From: an uncultured Candidatus Saccharibacteria bacterium
Lineage (GTDB): Bacteria > Patescibacteria > Saccharimonadia > Saccharimonadales > Nanosynbacteraceae
DNA length: 17,754 nt
Reading direction: 5' to 3'
Assembly: GCA_947097375.1 (NCBI GenBank)
Contig: CAMURE010000003.1
Coordinates: 1 to 17,754 of the forward strand
Position numbers and translations under genes: made by a program. The notes under the pieces are model-generated. The model made no database searches, was not told where the DNA came from, and saw only the letters and a list, made by a program, of their open reading frames with translations. Below, piece by piece: positions 1-7,422 of the stretch; within the stretch, counting starts at the first letter, position 1; the number at the start of each line of letters is the position of its first letter.

Positions 1-54
1 ATTTGATTGATAGTGGAATTATACCTGAAATAATGCAGTAAAGCAACTAGGGGT

Positions 55-903
55 TTATGCTGCGAAAGTATCTGTGTCGCCGCTGTCATGGCGCATTAAC
101 TTCGAGAGGAAACGACGGTCTGGGATAACATGAATAGTGCTATCGCCATCGTCCAGCGAAAGGGCAACCCGCGGAGCTGGCTCATCATTGGTGTGGTCGG
201 TAATTACACTAAAGCCGGTGAATCTCATGTCGTTAAATTTACTATACGGAAGTCTAGTCCCCTCACTTGTAAATGTAGACTCTTCACCGGAAAACGACCC
301 ACTCTTACAGAAATCTTCGCCCAATTGCTGAGTCAATGTTTGTACGCCCCAAGCGATTATCGCAGTACAGTCAGCGGGTGAGGTAGTATATTTGGCGGCA
401 TTTTCTATGTCGAGTATTGTCTCGTGTATCTCGGGATTTGTGGCTTGAGCCGAAAAATAAGTCGCCAGCAAATCAGTTGGTAGATGGATATCAAACTGGA
501 GAATATTACCGACTGTTTCTTGGGAGAGCGGAAAATGATGCGTACCTTCCCAGGAACGAATAGCCAGTGCTGCCAGTGTTTGTGAGCGCTTATTGACTGT
601 AAATGTTTTGGCCTCTGGTAGCAGGAGTTTTCCTCTCAGTTGATAAACAGCTAGTCCATTGCCTTCAGTAACATTCGTGATAGTTACTGGCGAGCCAATG
701 TAGTCGTCTGGGAAGTGCGGAATGATGTGCTGTTTGATGATGTTTTCGGGATTTCTATCCGGCGGGAGGTGCTCTCCTCTCTTTGCTACTTCTGTCGTGA
801 CAGCGAATGCATGATTTGCCTCACTAACTCCTCGCTGAAAGTTTAGGCTACTTAGCACAGACAGCCCGTCAGCTATTGGCGAATAATGATGTCTTTCTCC
901 CAT
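55..903 (-). CDS. Hypothetical soluble protein, 282 aa
   Basis: I do not recognise this protein. The frame is open for 282 codons from ATG at 903. It has no signal peptide, no membrane segment and no obvious nucleotide-binding or metal motif. It contains scattered Cys (two, near residues 177 and 201) and a moderately acidic C-terminus ending in a Ser/Asp-rich stretch. Codon use is more AT-rich than in the enolase and glucan genes, so it may be an accessory or recently acquired gene. It is divergent from the interrupted gene at 987. A TTGCAA/TACACT promoter with 17-bp spacing (915-943, minus) ends 11 nt before the ATG, which supports this start without a Shine-Dalgarno. The gene lies at the window edge, so its downstream partner is not visible. 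Confidence 0.7.
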   Translation of the reverse strand: MGERHHYSPIADGLSVLSSLNFQRGVSEANHAFAVTTEVAKRGEHLPPDRNPENIIKQHIIPHFPDDYIGSPVTITNVTEGNGLAVYQLRGKLLLPEAKTFTVNKRSQTLAALAIRSWEGTHHFPLSQETVGNILQFDIHLPTDLLATYFSAQATNPEIHETILDIENAAKYTTSPADCTAIIAWGVQTLTQQLGEDFCKSGSFSGEESTFTSEGTRLPYSKFNDMRFTGFSVITDHTNDEPAPRVALSLDDGDSTIHVIPDRRFLSKLMRHDSGDTDTFAA

Positions 904-914
904 AATTAACTACA

Positions 915-943
915 AGTGTAGATGAGAACACATTATTTTGCAA
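915..943 (-). promoter_or_regulatory. Promoter of the 282-aa hypothetical gene
   Basis: On the minus strand TTGCAA (938-943) is followed by 17 bp and TACACT (915-920). The -10 ends 11 nt before the ATG at 903, giving a leader of only a few nucleotides. It lies back-to-back with the promoter at 949-977. Confidence 0.45.
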
Positions 944-948
944 GTAAT

Positions 949-977
949 TTGACATACCTGCAACGTAGCGGTACAAT
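949..977 (+). promoter_or_regulatory. Near-consensus sigma70 promoter
   Basis: A perfect -35 TTGACA (949-954), a 17-bp spacer and -10 TACAAT (972-977, one mismatch to consensus). The -10 ends 9 nt before the ATG at 987, so the transcript should start at or just before the start codon. It drives the interrupted gene 987-1421. Confidence 0.75.
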
Positions 978-986
978 TATGTAACT

Positions 987-1421
987 ATGAGTAAGGCGGA
1001 ATTTTTAGGTAGGTGCAAGGACTGTCCGATTGCTGGGCCAGCTTGCGAGAATGTGGAGAATAGACGGCAGGCTGCCCAAGAGGCTGCATAGTTAGCTCTA
1101 AAGGGGCTGAGCAATAATCCAAATATTCAACTTTTTCGAGGTGACGGCGTGCAGATTGATGTTGCAGATCTGGATCCTGAGGTCCTAGGAGAACTTAATA
1201 AAGATCTACGTAATCAAGCAGCGGACCGTTTTGATGAGATTGATAAATCTAGAAATTATGTACTGCAGTTTGCCGAGAAGTGTCCCGGTCCGACAACAGC
1301 TCAATTTCCGACAAAGACGGGTCGTTTAGTACGAGTGACGGTATGTGATAGCCCTGCACTACCTCGGCAAAGTAGCAGAGAGGGAAACATAGAGCCTGTA
1401 CGAGTGAGGCGAAGGTCGTAA
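987..1421 (+). pseudogene. Small Cys-containing gene interrupted by in-frame TAG
   Basis: From ATG 987 the frame codes 34 residues with three Cys in a C-x2-C-x6-C pattern (C10, C13, C20), then meets TAG at 1089-1091. The same frame then stays open for 109 codons to TAA at 1419-1421, 144 residues in all if the amber codon is counted. The sequence on both sides of the stop looks like one continuous Ala/Gln/Leu helix (QEAA, stop, LALKGL), so a CAG-to-TAG change of a Gln codon is the simplest reading. The gene sits directly behind a near-consensus promoter. I do not recognise the family. Alternatives are a functional 34-aa peptide, a split gene restarting at GTG 1149, or a sequencing error. TAG ends enolase and other genes here, so general recoding is unlikely. 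Confidence 0.6.
1149..1421 (+). CDS. Possible restarted C-terminal part, 90 aa
   Basis: This is the open part of the interrupted gene after the TAG. GTG at 1149 has a GAGG (1138-1141) seven bases upstream, a reasonable Shine-Dalgarno spacing, so ribosomes could re-initiate here and make a separate 90-residue protein. The product would be acidic at the N-terminus and strongly basic at the C-terminus (ends VRVRRRS), with Cys in AEKCPG and TVCDS. No known domain was recognised. It may equally be the untranslated remainder of a dead gene. Its stop lies 5 bp before the -35 of the enolase promoter. Confidence 0.4.
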   Translation: MQIDVADLDPEVLGELNKDLRNQAADRFDEIDKSRNYVLQFAEKCPGPTTAQFPTKTGRLVRVTVCDSPALPRQSSREGNIEPVRVRRRS

Positions 1422-2753
<1,332 letters not shown>

Positions 2754-2804
2754 TTTATAGGTTACGATACAAGACGTCGGGCGCCTGGTTGGCTGTAGTG
2801 GAAA

Positions 2805-3365
2805 TTATTGCCGCAAGGCAACCAGCTGCCCCTCATCAGTAAATGTGATGATCCGTGAAGGCATCGCCCCCTTGATTTCCCCGCCGTCGACGTAGACAGC
2901 CACCTGATCGCCAAAATATGCGATCGCCTCATTGATCGTGGTGGCTGGCGGCTGCCCTGCGAGGTTAGCACTCGGTGCGAGTAGCGGGCCAACCCGTCGG
3001 ATTAGCTCGGATAGCCTCGTCTCTGGCGGTACGACGCGAAATGCCAAGGTCGCGTCAGTACGTACGAGGTGCGGCATAACGTCGGGGCTGACCCTGGCAG
3101 CAATAGTGGTCGGCCGTTCGCAGTACAGCTGATCATAGATATACCGCTGCTTGGTGGTGAGTTCGGGAATGTTGTCGGCGCTGCTAAGCAGGATGATGCA
3201 GGATTTAGTCCGGTCGCGCTGGCGTACGCGGTATAGCTCATCAACTGCCCTCGGGCTATCAGCTCGAGCGAGCAGGCCATAAATGGTGTCAGTCGGTGCC
3301 ACGACGAGTTTGTCAGCTCGTAGCGCCTCGATAACGGTGGTATCAAGTAAACGTTTGGTGATCAC
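2805..3365 (-). CDS. tsaC: L-threonylcarbamoyladenylate synthase (TsaC/Sua5, YrdC domain)
   Basis: Makes threonylcarbamoyl-AMP from Thr, bicarbonate and ATP, the first step of t6A37 modification of ANN-decoding tRNAs. I read a 186-residue single YrdC domain from GTG at 3365. Family motifs present: PTDTIYGLLA near the N-terminus, a basic RQRDRTKS segment that binds nucleotide/carboxylate, and the APSANLAG-P motif in the second half. The linker and Sua5 domain of the long form are absent, so this is the short TsaC type. A longer frame reaches 3410, but its first codons would lie inside the rplK terminator and the gene's own -10 box. TGC-TATAAT ends six bases before GTG 3365, which decides this start and predicts a leaderless message. 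Confidence 0.92.
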   Translation of the reverse strand: MITKRLLDTTVIEALRADKLVVAPTDTIYGLLARADSPRAVDELYRVRQRDRTKSCIILLSSADNIPELTTKQRYIYDQLYCERPTTIAARVSPDVMPHLVRTDATLAFRVVPPETRLSELIRRVGPLLAPSANLAGQPPATTINEAIAYFGDQVAVYVDGGEIKGAMPSRIITFTDEGQLVALRQ

Positions 3366-3371
3366 CAAATG

Positions 3372-3380
3372 ATTATAGCA
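3372..3380 (-). promoter_or_regulatory. tsaC extended -10 promoter
   Basis: TGC-TATAAT on the minus strand (hexamer 3372-3377) lies six bases before GTG 3365. No convincing -35 is present. The extended TGn motif may compensate for that. Confidence 0.6.
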
Positions 3381-3382
3381 TA

Positions 3383-3407
3383 ATAAAATTACTCCCCAGA
3401 TGGGGAG
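3383..3407 (-). terminator. Intrinsic terminator after rplK
   Basis: On the minus strand, CTCCCC-ATCT-GGGGAG (3392-3407) is followed by a T-rich TAATTTTATT. It ends rplK transcription just before the tsaC promoter. Confidence 0.7.
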
Positions 3408-3433
3408 CAATTTTGGATAAAATAGGTATGAGT

Positions 3434-3859
3434 CTAGTCGACGATCTCAACACCCATTGAGCGAGCTGATCCGGCGACAACTTTCATTGCACCTTCGATG
3501 TCGATAGCGTTTAGCTGATCCATTTTCGCTTCAGCGATCTCTTGGAGTTGGGCGCGGGTGAGCTTGCCAACTTTTTCGCTGTGTGGCTTGGCGCTACCCT
3601 TTTGGATACCAGCCTTCTCGCGGATCATGTCATCCACTGGTTGCCCCAAACTCTTCCACGCAAAAGTGCGGTCTTCGAACACCTGAATGTGGACGATGAC
3701 GTCCTTGCCCATCATATCTTTGGTAGCGTCGTTGAATGGATTGATGAAATCCATCATGTTCAGTCCCCACTGACCGAGGGTTGAACCGACTGGTGGCCCA
3801 GCGGTTGCTCGTCCGGCAGGGATGCGTAATTTTAGATTACCAATAACTTTCTTTGCCAT
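3434..3859 (-). CDS. rplK: Large-subunit ribosomal protein L11
   Basis: L11 binds the GTPase-associated region of 23S rRNA and supports factor function and the stringent response. The 141-residue length is typical. The N-terminal domain has the Pro-rich GRATAGPPVGSTLGQWG segment (16-32; L11 signature, PP pair conserved). The C-terminal RNA-binding domain includes KKG-like QKGS, KVGKLT and the final GSARSMG-V. A Shine-Dalgarno AGAGG lies about six bases before the ATG, and the leader is about 29 nt from the TATAAT at 3895-3900. In most bacteria rplK follows nusG and precedes rplA. Here a membrane gene on the other strand separates it from nusG, a terminator follows it, and rplA is not adjacent. 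Confidence 0.97.
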   Translation of the reverse strand: MAKKVIGNLKLRIPAGRATAGPPVGSTLGQWGLNMMDFINPFNDATKDMMGKDVIVHIQVFEDRTFAWKSLGQPVDDMIREKAGIQKGSAKPHSEKVGKLTRAQLQEIAEAKMDQLNAIDIEGAMKVVAGSARSMGVEIVD

Positions 3860-3890
3860 AGTTTCCTCTTATTTTTTCTGTGCGTAACCA

Positions 3891-3923
3891 CTGTATTATA
3901 ACGAAAATTGTGCTAGAATACAA
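3891..3923. promoter_or_regulatory. Overlapping divergent promoters (rplK / membrane gene)
   Basis: Minus strand, for rplK: TTGTAT (3918-3923), 17 bp, TATAAT (3895-3900). Plus strand, for the 189-aa gene: extended -10 TGC-TAGAAT (hexamer 3914-3919) with a weak -35 near 3891-3896. Each -10 occupies the other's -35, so one polymerase should exclude the other. The plus -10 ends six bases before ATG 3926. Confidence 0.6.
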
Positions 3924-3925
3924 GC

Positions 3926-4495
3926 ATGAACGCTCGTAGCATCAAGCCGGTTCGTCGCCTCATCAATATGTTTGGTGCGCTCGCTTACAGTCTGCTAATT
4001 TTTACCTACGCAGCTATCGTCGGTGCTGGGTTGTTGTGGCTGGCGCGCAGTGGCCTACTCATGCAACTCGGTGTATCGCCAGAGGCAGTGCAGTCGACAC
4101 CTACCCCGCCCGCCACGCCGATTGATACGACGCCTCGTGCGATACCATTTATGTTGCAAGTCGTGCAGCTGATGTTGATGTCGGTGATGACAGTCGCAGT
4201 TTTGGGCGTAGTGATAATGCTGCCGTATTGGCTGGGGCGCTGCGGCTCGTATCTACTGAAGCGCAGCATTCGATTATGTCATAGTCAAGTGACACTGGCG
4301 ACTCTGTTGTTTGGTAAGATATTGGCGTGCGGCATCGGGACGGTGCCGGTACTTATCATGGCGATGTATGATGCTAGGCAGTGGCCGATTGCGGCGGTGC
4401 TACTGGGGATGATTACGGTAGCACTAGCCCTCTTTGCCGTACAACACTACCTCGCGAGAAGTAGCGAGGTAGTTGAAGCAAAAGATGTCTGGTAG
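3926..4495 (+). CDS. Four-helix membrane protein, 189 aa, unknown
   Basis: I do not recognise a family. Hydrophobic segments lie at about 17-41, 76-101, 122-147 and 154-173, so four transmembrane helices. A Pro/Thr-rich loop at 51-72 (TPTPPATP) sits between helices 1 and 2 and is probably extracytoplasmic. Short basic stretches (RSIKPVRR at the N-terminus, LLKRSIR at 110-116) fit the cytoplasmic side. Cys occur at 106, 118 and 135. It is inserted, on the opposite strand, between nusG and rplK, and shares a mutually exclusive promoter region with rplK. The start lies six bases after an extended -10 and lacks a Shine-Dalgarno, so the mRNA should be leaderless. The last codons contain a perfect 9-bp inverted repeat. 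Confidence 0.8.
   Translation: MNARSIKPVRRLINMFGALAYSLLIFTYAAIVGAGLLWLARSGLLMQLGVSPEAVQSTPTPPATPIDTTPRAIPFMLQVVQLMLMSVMTVAVLGVVIMLPYWLGRCGSYLLKRSIRLCHSQVTLATLLFGKILACGIGTVPVLIMAMYDARQWPIAAVLLGMITVALALFAVQHYLARSSEVVEAKDVW
4447..4472. repeat. Perfect 9-bp inverted repeat inside gene end
   Basis: CTACCTCGC (4447-4455) and GCGAGGTAG (4464-4472) are separated by an 8-nt loop. It lies within the last codons of the 189-aa gene, upstream of its convergence with nusG. There is no T-tract on either strand, so a classical terminator is not supported. It may be an mRNA 3'-end structure. Confidence 0.45.
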
Positions 4496-4534
4496 CCTGA
4501 CGCTGTGTCATTGTGCAGCCAGATAGTTAGGTGG

Positions 4535-5080
4535 CTAGACTTTCTTGACCTGCAGCGCGTCTAGTTCGACTGGTGTATCGCGGCCAAACATACTGACCAT
4601 GACCTTGATCTTGCCCTTGATGGCGTCGATTTCTGCGATTGACCCGTCAAAGCCCTTGAACGGACCGTCAATAATGGAGACCACTTCACCGACCGAGAAA
4701 TCAATTTGATGCTTTGGCTCTTCGACGCCCATACGCTTTTTGATCTTGGTAATTTCTTTGTCGGACACCGGTGTTGGCGTGGTGTCAGCACCAACAAAGC
4801 CAGTTACGCCCGGCGTGTTGCGGACAATGTACCAGGTCTCGTCGGTCAGCTTCATCTCGACCAGCACGTAGCCCTGAAAGATCTTGGCATCGACAACCTT
4901 GCGCTTGCCGTTTTTGATCTGAATTTGCTTTTCTTTCGGCACCATGACGTCAAAGATTTTGTCGGCCATGTCGACGCCGTTAATGCGCTGGCGGATGGAC
5001 TCAGCGACCTTTTCCTCATAGCCCGAGTAGGTATGAATGGCGTACCATGAGCGGGTTGAATCGTAGCGATTTGATGACAT
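4535..5080 (-). CDS. nusG: Transcription termination/antitermination factor NusG
   Basis: NusG binds RNA polymerase through its NGN domain and links it to Rho or the ribosome through its KOW domain. The 181 residues give the two-domain form: NGN at about 10-105 (SWYAIHTYSGYE at the start, FQGYVLV at 68-74, the VRNTPGVTGFVG segment at 86-97) and KOW at about 128-181 (GEVVSIIDGPFKG). The gene lies 12 bp after secE on the same strand, the usual pairing, and should be co-transcribed from the secE promoter. The ribosome site is a weak AAGGGA before the ATG. The downstream neighbour is a convergent membrane gene instead of the usual rplK. Confidence 0.97.
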   Translation of the reverse strand: MSSNRYDSTRSWYAIHTYSGYEEKVAESIRQRINGVDMADKIFDVMVPKEKQIQIKNGKRKVVDAKIFQGYVLVEMKLTDETWYIVRNTPGVTGFVGADTTPTPVSDKEITKIKKRMGVEEPKHQIDFSVGEVVSIIDGPFKGFDGSIAEIDAIKGKIKVMVSMFGRDTPVELDALQVKKV

Positions 5081-5092
5081 AATTTCCCTTTC

Positions 5093-5479
5093 CTATTTCA
5101 AAATTTGATTAAAGCCCCAGTTGAATCCAGCGTCAAGCAGCAAGATCAGTACCACAAAGATCAACGTGAATACCAGCACTGCCGCCGTCATGCTCCAGGT
5201 TGCTGAGCGAGTTGGCCAGCGTACCAGCTTGAGCTCCTGCCATGCACCCTTAAAGTAGCCAACATCGCCTGATTTCTTCAATGATTTTTTGGCCGTAGTT
5301 TTTGGCTGTTTTGGTGATGTACTGGTTGCTGCCACGGTTTCTTCTGTGGTTTTATTGGTAGTTTTTTTGGTGGTTGTGGTTGCTTTTGATGTATGTGGTG
5401 ACGACTGCCTCGCCCCGTCATCTTTTGCGGTAATGCGGCGAACCCTCGTCTTTGATCCTGCTGCGTTTTTTTGTGCCAT
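5093..5479 (-). CDS. secE: Preprotein translocase subunit SecE
   Basis: SecE is the small essential subunit that clamps SecY in the plasma-membrane translocon. The start is ATG 5479, because GGGAG (5485-5489) is correctly spaced before it. An upstream in-frame TTG at 5491 lies in the Shine-Dalgarno region and is unlikely. The protein has 128 residues. An N-terminal low-complexity Lys/Thr-rich region (about 1-70) is long compared with the roughly 60-residue minimal SecE and resembles a disordered basic tail. The conserved amphipathic segment WQELKLVRWPT is at 80-90, and a single transmembrane helix follows at about 97-116. It is first in a secE-nusG unit. Confidence 0.93.
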   Translation of the reverse strand: MAQKNAAGSKTRVRRITAKDDGARQSSPHTSKATTTTKKTTNKTTEETVAATSTSPKQPKTTAKKSLKKSGDVGYFKGAWQELKLVRWPTRSATWSMTAAVLVFTLIFVVLILLLDAGFNWGFNQILK

Positions 5480-5497
5480 AGCTTCTCCCAATTTAAA

Positions 5498-5517
5498 AGT
5501 CTGCTTCTTAGCAGACT
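5498..5517 (-). promoter_or_regulatory. Hairpin at the 5' end of the secE-nusG mRNA
   Basis: A perfect 8-bp stem, AGTCTGCT-AAGA-AGCAGACT on the minus strand, is followed by TTTAAATT and then the secE GGGAG. From the promoter at 5527-5555 the transcript should start near 5520, so the hairpin is the first thing transcribed. It could be a 5' stabiliser, an attenuator, or a weak terminator for the upstream kinase gene. Confidence 0.55.
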
Positions 5518-5526
5518 GTCAAGTCT

Positions 5527-5555
5527 ATTGTAGCGTGTCTGGGGCGCGATTGCAA
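5527..5555 (-). promoter_or_regulatory. secE-nusG promoter
   Basis: Minus strand: TTGCAA (5550-5555), a 17-bp spacer and TACAAT (5527-5532). It starts a leader of about 41 nt that contains the hairpin and the Shine-Dalgarno. Confidence 0.6.
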
Positions 5556-5563
5556 GGGTAGCT

Positions 5564-6694
5564 TTATGCGGACGTGTCCGGATCGGTCAGCTCAAAGCTA
5601 AACGTCGAACCATGGTTGAGCCGGCTCTTGACAGAGATGGTGCAGCCGAGCTTGTGTGCCAACTTGCCCGCAACATAGAGTCCAATGCCGGTGCCGCTGG
5701 TCTCGCGGGTACGGTAGTCCTCGGCTCGGTAAAAGCGCTGGAAAATCTTTTTTTGGTCAGTCTTGCCGATGCCTATTCCGGTATCAATCACCGCAAACTG
5801 CACGACACCGTTACGCCGGTGTATCCGCAAGGTTACTCCACCTTGAGGTGTGTACTTAATGGCATTGATGATGAAGTTTTGTAGCAGCTCGGTCAAGTAT
5901 AATCGCGAAGCCTTAATTGTGCCAATCTGCGCACTTACGTCGAGGTCAAACCGTAGTTCCTTCTCGGCCGCTCGTGGTGCAAATTCACTGTGCAATGTAC
6001 CGGCTAGTTCCATCAAATTAATCGTCTCTGTCTCGTCCGCTACTCCACGTTCGGCGCGCGATAAGGTACTAAGGTCATTGATCATTTTGGCGAGGAACAT
6101 CACTTGATCGTGTGCGGCGACCAGTGCCTCATGTACCTTTTGGGTGTAGCCTTTTTCGGCGAGCAGCCGAGCATTGTCAAGCGCTCCCTCGGCGATCGCC
6201 ACTGGTGTACGTAGTTCGTGACTGACGATGCTGATAAATTCATCACGCTCCTCTTCGAGGCTTTTTATCTTGGTGACGTCACGCAGAATGAGCACATAAC
6301 CGTCAGTGCTTGAGCTGCCGCCCAAAATCGGCGCAAAGGTCGCCTCCAGTCGCAAATGGTCGCCATCACTGAGTGGCATGATCAGGTCATCACGGGTGCG
6401 AATTGACGGTGATTTGCTGAGCTCGCCAAATACATTGATCGGCGTGCCACTGAGTGTCTGTAAGTGAAATATCTCGCTGATGTGGTGGCCGTGGAGTGTG
6501 GCATTGGTATCTAGCAGACCAATCATTGCTGCATTATAAATCGTAATGACGCCGTGAGCATCGGTACTCAGCACCGCATCAGTCAAGCTATTCACCAGTG
6601 TCATCATCTGGCTATGCTCTGGTGTCGCACTCGTCTCGTCGCGTACGTGCTGCTGACCGCGCCTCATGCGCCACGTGCCCATCCCTTGTCTCAT
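5564..6694 (-). CDS. Soluble PAS-domain sensor histidine kinase
   Basis: An ATP-dependent autophosphorylating sensor that would pass phosphate to a response regulator. The start chosen is ATG 6694 (376 aa), because TGC-TATACT ends seven bases upstream; a longer frame to 6793 would run back through this promoter and into the preceding gene. Order: a short basic N-terminus; a PAS domain at about 30-140; HisKA with SHELRTP (phospho-acceptor H159); HATPase with N box QNFIINAIKYTP (272-283), G1 DTGIGIG (304-310), F box FQRFYRAE (318-325) and G2 GTGIGLY (334-340). All catalytic motifs look intact. No membrane helix is visible, so the signal should be cytosolic or delivered by a partner. No response regulator is adjacent, so this is an orphan within the window. 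Confidence 0.93.
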   Translation of the reverse strand: MRQGMGTWRMRRGQQHVRDETSATPEHSQMMTLVNSLTDAVLSTDAHGVITIYNAAMIGLLDTNATLHGHHISEIFHLQTLSGTPINVFGELSKSPSIRTRDDLIMPLSDGDHLRLEATFAPILGGSSSTDGYVLILRDVTKIKSLEEERDEFISIVSHELRTPVAIAEGALDNARLLAEKGYTQKVHEALVAAHDQVMFLAKMINDLSTLSRAERGVADETETINLMELAGTLHSEFAPRAAEKELRFDLDVSAQIGTIKASRLYLTELLQNFIINAIKYTPQGGVTLRIHRRNGVVQFAVIDTGIGIGKTDQKKIFQRFYRAEDYRTRETSGTGIGLYVAGKLAHKLGCTISVKSRLNHGSTFSFELTDPDTSA

Positions 6695-6701
6695 GTGTTT
6701 T

Positions 6702-6710
6702 AGTATAGCA
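6702..6710 (-). promoter_or_regulatory. Histidine kinase extended -10 promoter
   Basis: TGC-TATACT on the minus strand (hexamer 6702-6707), seven bases before ATG 6694 and immediately after the stop of the YgjP gene at 6715. No clear -35. It predicts a leaderless message. Confidence 0.55.
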
Positions 6711-6714
6711 CACG

Positions 6715-7413
6715 CTACACGTGCGGTGTGTGGTTTTTCAGTGCCGCTCGGTGTGTTTTGTAGGCTGGGTCGATAGCTGCGACCTCTCGCCAAAATGCGT
6801 CGGAGTGATTCATCTGGCGGGTGTGAGCTAGTTCGTGAACCAGCACATAATCAAGCAGTTCAAACGGCAGGTTCATCAGCGCGATATTCAGGCTAATCGT
6901 GCCGCGCGACGAGCAGCTACCCCAACGGCTGGAGGCGTGCGTCAGTTTGACGGTTTGATAGGAAAAGCCGTGTTCCTCGGCCAGGAATTTCAGCCGCCGT
7001 GGCAGGTAGCTTTTGGCTTCTTTGCGTAGCGCTGCGATGACGACTTCGCGAATGCGCTGCTGGATGGCTGGAGTAGCGATGTCGGTGCCGGGTGGCAGCT
7101 TGACGAGGATGCGGGTGCCGGAGCGCTTGATAGTGAGTTCGGTGAGCGCGGGCTGGGTCTCGATGATCAGGTGATGACTTTTGCCAATTGATTGGTCGTG
7201 CGTGTAGTAGTGACCTTGTTGATGCTCGCCCAGGAGCTCGCGAATACGCGGCCGGGATGATTTGATGAGCATTTTTGCTGCGAGCAGCGGCGTGTACGTC
7301 GGCAGGCTGATCCGCAGCTGCCCGTTTGGCGCGACTTTCAGTGACACCTGACGCGCCAAGTGCGAGCGCCTCACCGTGATTTCGCCAAACTCAGCGTCGG
7401 TAATTACTGGCAT
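6715..7413 (-). CDS. YgjP-like zinc metalloprotein (DUF45 family)
   Basis: This 232-residue protein matches the YgjP/DUF45 family (PF01863) over its length. The C-terminal half has the family block SSRWGSCSSRGTI (161-173), then VHELAH (192-197; zinc ligands H193 and H197, catalytic E194) and NHSDAFW (202-208, H203 as likely third ligand). The N-terminal half is the poorly conserved beta-rich part. The family is usually called a metallopeptidase by its HExxH motif. E. coli YgjP has been reported to act on UTP, so the substrate should be left open. It starts nine bases after the P-loop gene, with AGGAG overlapping that gene's stop, so the two are probably co-transcribed. The spacing to the next gene is short, but that gene has its own promoter. 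Confidence 0.9.
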   Translation of the reverse strand: MPVITDAEFGEITVRRSHLARQVSLKVAPNGQLRISLPTYTPLLAAKMLIKSSRPRIRELLGEHQQGHYYTHDQSIGKSHHLIIETQPALTELTIKRSGTRILVKLPPGTDIATPAIQQRIREVVIAALRKEAKSYLPRRLKFLAEEHGFSYQTVKLTHASSRWGSCSSRGTISLNIALMNLPFELLDYVLVHELAHTRQMNHSDAFWREVAAIDPAYKTHRAALKNHTPHV

Positions 7414-7422
7414 GTATAGCTC

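Noticed and set aside
1089..1091. TAG recoding as a sense codon across the genome
   Set aside because: TAG is the natural stop of enolase, the 189-aa membrane gene, the YgjP gene and the GH15-like gene, so general amber recoding is not supported. Local readthrough remains open.
2754..2804. Terminator between convergent eno and tsaC
   Set aside because: No stem with a T-tract was found on either strand in the 51-bp gap.
3366..3410. Upstream ATG (3410) as the TsaC start
   Set aside because: The extra 15 codons would be encoded within the rplK terminator stem and the tsaC -10 box. The GTG at 3365 directly behind the -10 is better placed.
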